DNA from: Paracoccaceae bacterium
GTDB taxonomy: Bacteria; Pseudomonadota; Alphaproteobacteria; Rhodobacterales; Rhodobacteraceae
Assembly: GCA_002401945.1 (NCBI GenBank)
Contig: NVUP01000018.1
Location: 11,131-16,209 of the forward strand
Direction of reading: 5' to 3'
Length of the DNA: 5,079 nucleotides
This document shows, in pieces, positions 1-5,079 of this stretch (the stretch's first letter is position 1; every line of letters begins with the position of its first letter). The notes below the pieces were generated by a model. The model saw only the letters and a list, made by a program, of their open reading frames with translations. It was not told the origin of the DNA and did no database searches. The position numbers were made by a program, and so were the translations under genes.

Positions 1-372
1 AAACCGTTCAAATTTCCGGTGCTGCTGGCCCGTATCCGCGCCCAGTTGCGCCAGCATGAACAATCCGAAGACGCCGTCTTTGCGCTGGGGCCTTATACCT
101 TCAAACCCTCGATGAAGGTGCTGTTGACCGAAGATGACCGCAAAATCCGTCTGACTGAGAAAGAAACCAACATTCTCAAGTTCCTCTACCGTTCTAACGA
201 TGGCGTGGTGGCGCGTGAGGTGCTGCTGCACGAGGTTTGGGGCTATAACGCGGGGGTCACCACCCATACGTTGGAAACCCACATCTACCGGCTGCGCCAG
301 AAAATCGAGCCGGATCCGTCGAATGCGCGGCTTTTAGTGACCGAATCCGGCGGATATCGGCTGGTTGCTTAA
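1..372 (+). CDS. OmpR/PhoB-family response regulator, C-terminal part (5' end outside window)
   Basis: The reading frame is open from the first base and ends at TAA 370-372, giving 123 residues of a protein whose start lies upstream. The first residues, KPFKFP, match the conserved Lys-Pro near the end of a receiver domain, so the phosphorylated Asp is not in view. Residues 7-20 are the last receiver helix and linker (LLARIRAQLRQHEQ). From about residue 24 onward there is a complete winged-helix DNA-binding domain: LTEKETNILKFLYR, then LLHEVWGY, the recognition helix around TTHTLETHIYRLRQKIE, and the C-terminal wing ESGGYRL. Family knowledge: such proteins are cytoplasmic, are phosphorylated by a partner histidine kinase and bind promoters. 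No kinase gene is visible nearby. The very conserved GVTTHTLETHIYRLRQKIE segment recalls the alphaproteobacterial cell-envelope regulator CenR. That identity is from memory and untested, so no symbol is given. Confidence 0.95.
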   Translation, partial: KPFKFPVLLARIRAQLRQHEQSEDAVFALGPYTFKPSMKVLLTEDDRKIRLTEKETNILKFLYRSNDGVVAREVLLHEVWGYNAGVTTHTLETHIYRLRQKIEPDPSNARLLVTESGGYRLVA

Positions 373-384
373 CAAATGCCGGAT

Positions 385-504
385 CACGGTATTTTAAAAT
401 GCAAAAGTAGACCTACTTATTAACTACAAGACCCCGCGCATATCCGGGTTATGATATGCACCTCCCTGTTGGACTTGGCCGGGCCTGGTGCCCGGCCTTT
501 TTTT
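385..504 (+). ncRNA. Possible small RNA or structured 3' UTR ending at the terminator (tentative)
   Basis: Seen: the interval between the regulator stop and the terminator holds an AT-rich patch with the perfect palindrome ATTTTAAAAT (391-400). It also holds an inverted repeat AAGTAG-AC-CTACTT (405-418), and a 7-bp stem GCATATC/GATATGC (438-444 with 453-459, 8-nt loop). Next come an unpaired stretch beginning CCTCCC (461-466) and the terminator hairpin. CCUCC is complementary to a GGAGG ribosome-binding site, and Rhodobacterales are known to have small RNAs with CCUCC-rich loops. A -10-like TATGAT (450-455) with a weak AAGACC (428-433) upstream could start a transcript near 461, but this promoter is poor. 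The simpler alternative is that this is only the 3' UTR of the regulator mRNA. Boundaries are guesses. Confidence 0.3.
477..504 (+). terminator. Rho-independent terminator after the response regulator
   Basis: A perfect 8-bp GC stem, GGCCGGGC (477-484) with GCCCGGCC (490-497), closes a 5-nt loop CTGGT and is followed directly by seven T (498-504). This is a textbook intrinsic terminator on the plus strand. It lies about 105 nt after the regulator stop and about 83 nt before the xth start, so xth should have its own promoter. I could not identify a convincing -35/-10 pair for xth in 505-587. Confidence 0.92.
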
Positions 505-587
505 ATGCGCGGGTCATTCGCCTCTGGTATCTGATGGAGCGGGCGGGCAATGTTGCCTGAATGTTCAACCCAACAGCGAGATGCGCG

Positions 588-1376
588 ATGTCCTTTACCC
601 TGGCCACCTGGAATATCAACTCGGTCCGCCTACGCGAACCTCTGGTGCTGAAACTGCTGGCCGAGCAGGGGCCGGATGTGCTGTGCCTGCAGGAATGCAA
701 AAGCCCGGTGGACAAGATCCCGACAGAGGGCTTTGCCGAGCTGGGCTATCGTCACATGGTTGCGCGCGGCCAAAAGGGCTATAACGGCGTGGCGATCCTG
801 TCACGATTGCCGATTGAGGAGGTCAGCAGCCAGCAATTTGGCGGCTTGGATCACGCTCGCCACATCGCTGGGCGGTTGGAAAACGGTGTCACCATCCATA
901 ATTTCTACGTGCCCGCCGGTGGAGACAAACCGAACCGCGAGATCAACGAGAAGTTTGGCCAAAAGCTCGATTACCTGACTGACATGCGCGATTGGTTCCA
1001 CGGTGAGGCGCCGGAGAAGGCCATTCTGGTTGGTGATCTGAATATCGCGCCCCGGCAGGATGACGTCTGGGATCACAAGAAGATGCTCAAAGTGGTCAGC
1101 CACACTCCGGTCGAAGTCGAACATTTGGCGCAGGTTCAGGATTCTGGCAATTGGGTCGATATTACCCGCCAGGATATCCCCGAGGGGCTGTTATACAGCT
1201 GGTGGTCCTACCGTGCCAAAGATTGGGCCACAGCCGACAAGGGACGGCGGTTGGATCATGTCTGGGCCACCTCGGATATTTCGAGCGCAGCGCATTCCAG
1301 CCGGGTATTGCGTGAGGTGCGTGGGTGGGAAAAACCCAGTGATCACGCCCCAGTGTTTGCCAGTTTCGATCTCTGA
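588..1376 (+). CDS. xth: Exodeoxyribonuclease III (AP endonuclease, exonuclease III family)
   Basis: The 262-residue product has the usual length of the ExoIII branch of the endonuclease/exonuclease/phosphatase superfamily. These are Mg-dependent cytoplasmic enzymes that cut DNA 5' of abasic sites and degrade 3' ends of duplex DNA. All catalytic motifs are visible: WNINSVRLR with Asn9, LQECK with Glu36 (metal), GYNGVAILS (64-72), Tyr107 in NFYVP, GDLNIAP with Asp150 and Asn152, SWWSYR (204-209), RRLDHVW with Asp223, and the terminal SDHAPV with Asp252/His253. These correspond to E. coli Asn7, Glu34, Tyr109, Asp151, Asn153, Asp229 and His259. The start at 588 is chosen because MSFTLATWNIN gives the family's normal N-terminus; an in-frame ATG at 561 would add nine residues (MFNPTARCA) unlike the family. 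The Shine-Dalgarno is weak for both (only GCGAG at 576-580 before 588). The gene follows the terminator at 477-504 and is convergent with polA, its partner in base-excision repair. No U-tract terminator is seen after the stop. Confidence 0.95.
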   Translation: MSFTLATWNINSVRLREPLVLKLLAEQGPDVLCLQECKSPVDKIPTEGFAELGYRHMVARGQKGYNGVAILSRLPIEEVSSQQFGGLDHARHIAGRLENGVTIHNFYVPAGGDKPNREINEKFGQKLDYLTDMRDWFHGEAPEKAILVGDLNIAPRQDDVWDHKKMLKVVSHTPVEVEHLAQVQDSGNWVDITRQDIPEGLLYSWWSYRAKDWATADKGRRLDHVWATSDISSAAHSSRVLREVRGWEKPSDHAPVFASFDL

Positions 1377-1443
1377 TCCTGCGGCAAACCAAATCTCCCG
1401 CCCGTCGTCGGCTTCCTGGCGGAAGCGCTCCTGCCGTTGGGCG

Positions 1444-1471
1444 TCGCCTGTGCCAAAAACGGCACAGGCGA
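1444..1471. repeat. Perfect 11-bp inverted repeat (hairpin) downstream of xth
   Basis: TCGCCTGTGCC (1444-1454) pairs perfectly with GGCACAGGCGA (1461-1471) around the 6-nt loop AAAAAC. It is the longest uninterrupted hairpin in the window. It lies 67 nt after the xth stop, with a second smaller hairpin (1411-1426) just before it. No T-run follows on either strand, so it is not a standard intrinsic terminator. It could instead protect the 3' end of the xth mRNA or act with Rho. Confidence 0.8.
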
Positions 1472-1543
1472 GTGCTCCGCCAAGGCTGTTGCCCTGTCGG
1501 TTATGATCGTGCGTTTGATCTGTGTTGCCAGTTCGGTGACTAG

Positions 1544-1557
1544 TGGCGGTACCGCCA
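1544..1557. repeat. Perfect 14-bp palindrome TGGCGGTACCGCCA
   Basis: The sequence is fully self-complementary with no spacer (centre between 1550 and 1551). A gapless palindrome of this kind looks more like a protein-binding site than an RNA hairpin. No flanking gene start is close enough to make it an operator, so its role is unknown and chance is possible in GC-rich DNA. Confidence 0.6.
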
Positions 1558-1660
1558 AAGCGGGTTAGGCCGGGGGTTTTATCCTCCGGACGTAAATGCA
1601 TCTCGTTCGTGCCCCGGTCCAACGGGGCCCTGATCCTGATGCCGGGGGTGTGAGGCCCAG

Positions 1661-1678
1661 CGGTAATCGCGATTGCCG
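1661..1678. repeat. Near-perfect 18-bp palindrome CGGTAATCGCGATTGCCG
   Basis: Eight of nine base pairs match around the centre 1669/1670. The only mismatch, T1664 with G1675, would be an allowed U-G pair in plus-strand RNA but an A-C mismatch in minus-strand RNA. The stem at 1570-1589 shows the same strand preference. Function unknown. Confidence 0.6.
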
Positions 1679-1875
1679 GGGAATCTGACAGACAGGTAAT
1701 AATTCCGGGTAAAACCACCACACGCTGCCTGCGCAACACCCGGGTCGGCGGTTGCCGTGGCGGTGCAGCAAGTTGAGTATTTTTGAAAAGGTGAATGGAA
1801 CCGCTGTCTCTGGCAAGTTTTCACTTTGCTAAAATATTCAAAGACCAAGACCCACCGTGTTCTCTGCCAAAAGCC

Positions 1876-1995
1876 TATGGGAGCGCCACCCTCAACAGCG
1901 CCGCTCGCAGCGCGGCGCTGGGCCCAAAATTGCCGGGAGTCATCGGCGCAGCCGGTTCACCCCGCAGGCGCGGGAGCGCTTGGTTGCAGGTCCTG
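1876..1995. repeat. Candidate dispersed repeat unit with hairpins, next to the polA 3' end (tentative)
   Basis: Seen: a 9-bp perfect stem CAGCGCCGC (1896-1904) with GCGGCGCTG (1912-1920) around the loop TCGCAGC; a smaller stem CCCGC/GCGGG (1961-1965 with 1970-1974); and the octamer GGGAGCGC present twice (1879-1886 and 1972-1979). GAGCGCC at 1881-1887 could also pair with GGCGCT at 1914-1919, giving an alternative fold. Inference: the unit resembles hairpin-bearing intergenic repeats scattered through Roseobacter-group genomes. It could shape the 3' end of the polA transcript, because the hairpin lies 85-109 nt past the polA stop. Copy number cannot be judged from one window. Confidence 0.35.
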
Positions 1996-2004
1996 TTGCT
2001 GGCT

Positions 2005-4797
2005 TTAGTGCGCCTCGGCCCAGTTGGCGCCACGGCCGGCGTCCACGATCAGTTTCACATCCAGATGCACTGCTGGATCAGCGGCGTTTTCCATCACCGC
2101 GCGCGCGGTGGCGATGGTGTCCTCTACTGCGGCCTCGGGGACTTCGAACAGCAGTTCATCATGCACCTGCAGCAACATGCGCGCAGGCAGATGGGCAATG
2201 GCAGCCGGCATCCGGATCATGGCGCGGCGGATCACATCTGCAGCGGTGCCCTGGATTGGTGCGTTGATCGCGGCCCGTTTGGCAAAGCCAGCCCGTGGCC
2301 CCTTGGCGCCTATCTCGGGCGTGTGGATGCGGCGGCCAAACAGGGTCTGCACATAGCCATGCTGTTTGGCAAATTCCACCGTGGCATCCATGTAGGTGCG
2401 GATGCCAGGGAAGCGTTCGAAATAGCGGTCGATAAAGCCCTGTGCCTTGGCGCGCGGAATGCGCAGATTGCGGGCCAGGCCAAAGCCGGAGATGCCGTAG
2501 ATGACACCAAAGTTGATCGCCTTGGCCTGGCGGCGGATATCCGGGGTCATCTCGTCCAGCGGCACCCCGAACATCTCGCTCGCGGTCATCGCGTGAATGT
2601 CCAACCCATCGGCAAAAGCCTGTTTCAGCGCATCGATTTCGGCGACATGGGCCAGAATGCGCAGCTCGATCTGGCTATAATCCAGCGACAGCAGCACATT
2701 GCCCGGTTCGGCAATAAAGGCCTCGCGGATGCGGCGGCCTTCCTCGCTGCGCACCGGGATGTTCTGCAGGTTTGGATCGGTTGAGGCCAGTCGCCCGGTC
2801 GAGGCCCCGGCGATGGAGTACGAGGTATGCACCCGGCCGGTCTCACCGTTGATGTGATCCTGCAGCGCGTCGGTGTAGGTTGATTTCAATTTCGCCAGTT
2901 GCCGCCAGTCCAGTACCCGCGCGGGCAAGTCATGGGTGCTGGCCAGATCCTCGAGAATATCGGCGCCGGTGGCATAGGCGCCGGTCTTGCCCTTCTTGCC
3001 GCCCTCGATACCCATTTCGTCAAACAGGATCTCGCCCAACTGTTTTGGCGAGCCGACGTTGAACGGTCGCCCGGCCAATGTGTGGATCTCGGCCTCAAGA
3101 GCGGCCATTTTCTGGGCAAAGGTGTTGGACATGCGCGACAACGTATCGCGGTCGACCTTGATGCCGTGCATCTCCATCTCGGCCAGCACCGGCACCAGTG
3201 GGCGCTCCAGGGTTTCATAGACTGTGGTGACCTTGGATTGATGCAGCTGCGGTTTGAACAGTTGCCACAGCCGCAGGGTGATATCGGCGTCTTCGGCGGC
3301 ATAAGGGACAGCGTCGCTGATTGGCACCTTGTCAAAGGTCACCGCCGATTTGCCCGAACCCAGCAGCGGTTTGATTGGGATCGGTTTGTGATCCAGATAG
3401 CGTTCGGACAGAGTGTCCATGCCGTGATTGTGCATGCCGCCATGCAGCGCATAAGACATCAGCATGGTGTCATCAATCGGCGCCACGGCGATGCCCTGAC
3501 GGGCAAAAATCTTGGCGTCATATTTCATGTTTTGGCCGATTTTCATCACCGCTGGATCTTCCAGCAGCGGCTTTAGCATTTCCAGCGCCTCGGTCAGCGG
3601 CATCTGCCCTTCGGCCAGATCATCCGAGCCAAACAGATCGTCCGCTGCCGCCGCCCGGTGGATCAGTGGGATATAGCAGGCCTGACCCGGCTCGACACAG
3701 AGCGAGATGCCGACCAGATCCACCACCATTTCATTGAGCCCGGTGGTTTCGGTATCCACCGCCACCCAGCCGCGCTGGTGGATCTGGTCGATCCAGGGCT
3801 GTAGCTCCTCGGCGCTGCGCACACAGGTGTAGGCGTCGCGGTCAAACGGCACCATTTTGGGCGTCGTAGCTTCGGGCGCGGCTTCGGCAATTGTCGGTGC
3901 CTCTTGCCCCAGCTGGTCCGCCATCCGTTTGGTCAGGGTGCGGAATTCCATTTTGGCAAGAAAAGCCAGCAGCACCTCGGGCTCGGGATCGCGGACCTCA
4001 AGATCAGCGATGGTGAAATCCAGCTGCATATTGCAATCCAGCTGCACCAGCGTTTTGCTCATCTCGATCTGGGCGCGGTTGTCCAGCAGGCTTTGGCGAC
4101 GCTTGGGTTGTTTGATCTCGCTCGCGCGGTCCAGCAGGCTTTCCAGATCGCCATATTCGTTGATCAGCAGAGCGGCGGTCTTGATGCCAATACCCGGCGC
4201 GCCGGGGACGTTGTCGACAGAATCGCCAGCCAGCGCCTGCACGTCGACCACCCGGTTCGGGCGGACGCCGAATTTTTCGACGACGCCATCACTGTCGATG
4301 CGCTTGTTCTTCATCGCGTCCAGCATCTCAACGCCACCGCCGACCAGCTGCATCATATCCTTGTCCGAGCTGATGATGGTACAGCGCCCGCCCGCCTCGC
4401 GCGCCTGACAAGCCAGAGTGGCAATGATGTCGTCGGCCTCGAACCCTTCGACCTCTTTACAGGCGATGTTAAAGGCGCGGGTGGCGTCGCGGGTCAGCGG
4501 GAACTGCGGCCGCAGATCCTCGGGGGCAGGGGGGCGATTGGCCTTGTAGAGATCATAAAGGTCGTTGCGAAATGTTTTGCCGGAGTGGTCAAAGATCACC
4601 GCCACATGGGTTGGGGCATCGGGGCCGGTGTTGCTCTCGACATAGCGCTGTAACATATTGCAGAACCCGGCCACGGCGCCAATCGGCAGGCCATCGGATT
4701 TGCGGGTCAGCGGCGGCAGTGCGTGGTAGGCGCGGAAGATAAAAGCCGAACCATCGATCAGATGCAGATGGCAGCCTTTGCCGAATTCTGTGCTCAT
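2005..4797 (-). CDS. polA: DNA polymerase I (5' nuclease, 3'-5' proofreading exonuclease and polymerase)
   Basis: The 930-residue protein is full length for Pol I, which processes Okazaki fragments and fills repair gaps. Residues 1 to about 290 are the 5' nuclease: LIDGSAF with Asp15, Asp70 in VIFD, EADD (120-123), SSDKD (143-147), GDSVDN (191-196) and the helix-hairpin-helix PGIGIKTA (201-208). An Ala/Pro/Thr-rich linker (about 298-317) leads to the 3'-5' exonuclease. Here Asp348 and Glu350 (VDTETTGL), Asp427 (GQNMKYD), and Tyr499 with Asp503 (YAAEDAD) are all present, so proofreading should work, unlike in Taq polymerase. The polymerase part has ASTGRLAST (665-673), motif A LDYSQIELR with Asp706 and Glu711, motif B RRQAKAINFGVIYG with Arg755, Lys759, Phe763 and Tyr767, and motif C VHDE with His879 and Asp880. 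The start at 4797 is supported by GGGAGAG (4809-4803 on the minus strand) five bases upstream. The gene has no frameshift or missing key residue, stands alone, and converges with xth. Confidence 0.98.
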   Translation of the reverse strand: MSTEFGKGCHLHLIDGSAFIFRAYHALPPLTRKSDGLPIGAVAGFCNMLQRYVESNTGPDAPTHVAVIFDHSGKTFRNDLYDLYKANRPPAPEDLRPQFPLTRDATRAFNIACKEVEGFEADDIIATLACQAREAGGRCTIISSDKDMMQLVGGGVEMLDAMKNKRIDSDGVVEKFGVRPNRVVDVQALAGDSVDNVPGAPGIGIKTAALLINEYGDLESLLDRASEIKQPKRRQSLLDNRAQIEMSKTLVQLDCNMQLDFTIADLEVRDPEPEVLLAFLAKMEFRTLTKRMADQLGQEAPTIAEAAPEATTPKMVPFDRDAYTCVRSAEELQPWIDQIHQRGWVAVDTETTGLNEMVVDLVGISLCVEPGQACYIPLIHRAAAADDLFGSDDLAEGQMPLTEALEMLKPLLEDPAVMKIGQNMKYDAKIFARQGIAVAPIDDTMLMSYALHGGMHNHGMDTLSERYLDHKPIPIKPLLGSGKSAVTFDKVPISDAVPYAAEDADITLRLWQLFKPQLHQSKVTTVYETLERPLVPVLAEMEMHGIKVDRDTLSRMSNTFAQKMAALEAEIHTLAGRPFNVGSPKQLGEILFDEMGIEGGKKGKTGAYATGADILEDLASTHDLPARVLDWRQLAKLKSTYTDALQDHINGETGRVHTSYSIAGASTGRLASTDPNLQNIPVRSEEGRRIREAFIAEPGNVLLSLDYSQIELRILAHVAEIDALKQAFADGLDIHAMTASEMFGVPLDEMTPDIRRQAKAINFGVIYGISGFGLARNLRIPRAKAQGFIDRYFERFPGIRTYMDATVEFAKQHGYVQTLFGRRIHTPEIGAKGPRAGFAKRAAINAPIQGTAADVIRRAMIRMPAAIAHLPARMLLQVHDELLFEVPEAAVEDTIATARAVMENAADPAVHLDVKLIVDAGRGANWAEAH

Positions 4798-4802
4798 TTG
4801 TG

Positions 4803-4809
4803 CTCTCCC
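4803..4809 (-). promoter_or_regulatory. Ribosome-binding site of polA
   Basis: On the minus strand, GGGAGAG followed by CACAA and ATG gives a good Shine-Dalgarno with normal spacing. It fixes the polA start at 4797, which begins MSTEFGKGCHLHLIDGS. Confidence 0.8.
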
Positions 4810-4832
4810 AGCTGCAGTGCTTGTTTGGTTAG

Positions 4833-4861
4833 GTTATCGGTGATCCGGCAAGAGAGGGCAA
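4833..4861 (-). promoter_or_regulatory. Candidate polA promoter, proximal
   Basis: On the minus strand, TTGCCC (4861-4856) and GATAAC (4838-4833) are separated by exactly 17 bp. Each matches the sigma-70 consensus in four of six positions. Transcription would begin near 4826, leaving a leader of about 30 nt with the ribosome-binding site. A promoter is expected in this stretch because a terminator lies upstream at 4923-4948, but the match is modest. Confidence 0.35.
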
Positions 4862-4880
4862 CGCCGGAAGACGGTGCTGA

Positions 4881-4910
4881 CTCGGCTTGCAATCCGGGCC
4901 CTGCTGTCAA
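4881..4910 (-). promoter_or_regulatory. Candidate polA promoter, distal (perfect -35, poor -10)
   Basis: The minus strand has a perfect TTGACA at 4910-4905. No good -10 follows at 16-18 bp (AAGCCG, AGCCGA or GCCGAG). Alphaproteobacterial housekeeping promoters often depend mostly on the -35 TTGAC, so it remains possible. It competes with the proximal candidate. Confidence 0.25.
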
Positions 4911-4922
4911 TTTGGGTTGTGG

Positions 4923-4948
4923 AAAAGAAAAACGCGCCCAGGGGCGCG
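4923..4948 (-). terminator. Rho-independent terminator of the zinc-finger gene
   Basis: On the minus strand, CGCGCC and GGCGCG (4948-4943 with 4938-4933) form a 6-bp stem around the loop CCTG. TTTTT (4932-4928), C and TTTT follow. It begins about 25 nt after the zinc-finger stop codon. A second small stem, CCAATC/GATTGG (4949-4954 with 4960-4965, loop of 5), abuts it directly. It separates this gene from polA transcription. Confidence 0.82.
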
Positions 4949-4973
4949 CCAATCGTCGGGATTGGATGCTGGC

Positions 4974-5079
4974 TTACTCTGCCTTCTCCGCGTGATCCTT
5001 ATGCACAAATTTGCAGTCGCAATAGGGGCATTCGACCCAGCCGGTGCTCTCGGAGATCTGCAAATAGACGCGGGGATGG
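4974..5079 (-). CDS. CHCC-type zinc-finger protein (NDUFS6-like), C-terminal part
   Basis: The frame enters from the right edge and ends at TAA (4976-4974 on the minus strand), showing the last 34 residues; the start lies beyond 5079. The visible part begins HPRVYLQI and continues [20 protein letters not shown] followed by CPYC is the ending of the zf-CHCC domain, in which one Cys, one His and two Cys bind zinc. The His and the CPYC pair are visible, and the first Cys should be just outside the window. Family members in alphaproteobacteria are small proteins of about 60-80 residues, related to the mitochondrial complex I accessory subunit NDUFS6, and are usually annotated only as zinc-finger proteins. 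An additional Cys follows the pair (CPYCDC). The gene is in the same direction as polA but ends at its own terminator. The exact bacterial role is not established from this sequence. Confidence 0.85.
   Translation of the reverse strand, partial: HPRVYLQISESTGWVECPYCDCKFVHKDHAEKAE

Larger units (their letters stand above)
1377..2004. other. 630-bp gap without a convincing gene, rich in inverted repeats
   Basis: This is the convergent gap between xth and polA. Open frames exist on both strands, but none has a credible ribosome-binding site together with recognisable protein character, and the longer ones run on antisense into xth or polA. The stretch carries many short hairpins or palindromes: 1411-1426 (GCTTCC/GGAAGC), 1444-1471, 1544-1557, 1570-1589 (7 bp with one G-T pair, loop TTTTAT), 1611-1628 (GCCCCG/CGGGGC), 1661-1678, 1705-1743 (CCGGGT/ACCCGG, long loop), 1896-1920 and 1961-1974 (CCCGC/GCGGG). 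None is followed by a clear T-run on either strand. It may hold 3' UTR structures, a decayed gene or dispersed repeat units. Confidence 0.7.

Noticed and set aside
394..423. TTAA boxes that might form a CtrA site
   Set aside because: The two TTAA boxes (394-397 and 420-423) are 22 bases apart, not the 7 required by the TTAA-N7-TTAA consensus.
561..587. Alternative upstream start for xth
   Set aside because: The additional nine residues do not resemble ExoIII N-termini, which begin just before the WNIN motif, and there is no better ribosome-binding site.
1564..1570. GTTAGGC, matching the integron attC core GTTRRRY
   Set aside because: No partner RYYYAAC lies at a suitable distance upstream, and there is no integrase or cassette; a 7-base match is expected by chance.
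1191..1739. Minus-strand open frame of 182 codons in the xth-polA gap
   Set aside because: It overlaps the conserved C-terminal catalytic end of xth antisense, has no ribosome-binding site before its ATG, and the translation has no family character that I recognise. A decayed gene cannot be excluded.
1795..2784. Long plus-strand open frame (329 codons) with an AAAAGG upstream
   Set aside because: About 780 of its 990 bases are antisense to the polA 3' end, whose frame is strongly supported by motifs. The product shows no recognisable domain, the Shine-Dalgarno is only 3 nt from the ATG, and such antisense frames are common in GC-rich coding DNA.
3904..4653. Plus-strand open frame of 249 codons inside polA
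   Set aside because: It is wholly antisense to the 5' nuclease and linker region of polA; it is a shadow frame.

Overview
The window comes from an alphaproteobacterial chromosome, most likely the Roseobacter group of Rhodobacterales. The basis is the GC-rich sequence, the character of the four proteins, and a polA followed by a short CHCC zinc-finger gene; this assignment is made by recognition, without a database search. The content is core housekeeping DNA. I see no mobile element, CRISPR array, tRNA, rRNA or accessory defence system.

Layout, left to right. Positions 1-372 (+) hold the C-terminal part of an OmpR/PhoB-type response regulator whose receiver domain lies outside the window. 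It is followed by about 105 nt of structured non-coding DNA that ends in a very good intrinsic terminator at 477-504. An exodeoxyribonuclease III gene (xth, 588-1376, +) comes next. Then comes an unusually long gap of about 630 bp (1377-2004) with no convincing gene but many short inverted repeats. The largest gene is polA (2005-4797, -), a full-length DNA polymerase I with all three activities intact by motif. Upstream of it lies its leader with tentative promoters. Beyond that is a terminator (minus strand, 4923-4948) closing the last gene, a CHCC-type zinc-finger protein related to the complex I NDUFS6 family, which enters from the right edge (4974-5079, -).

The genes appear to be separate transcription units. 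The terminator at 477-504 separates the regulator from xth, and the minus-strand terminator at 4923-4948 separates the zinc-finger gene from polA. xth and polA converge on the 630-bp gap. Their products act in the same pathway: exonuclease III is an AP endonuclease and 3' repair enzyme, and Pol I fills the gap and removes the 5' flap in base-excision repair. I infer no direct co-regulation, because they are on opposite strands.

The points most worth a second look are non-coding. One is a possible small RNA or processed 3' UTR between the regulator and xth, with an anti-Shine-Dalgarno CCUCCC stretch between hairpins. The other is the palindrome-rich xth-polA gap, part of which may be a dispersed repeat. 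Neither is proven by the sequence alone.
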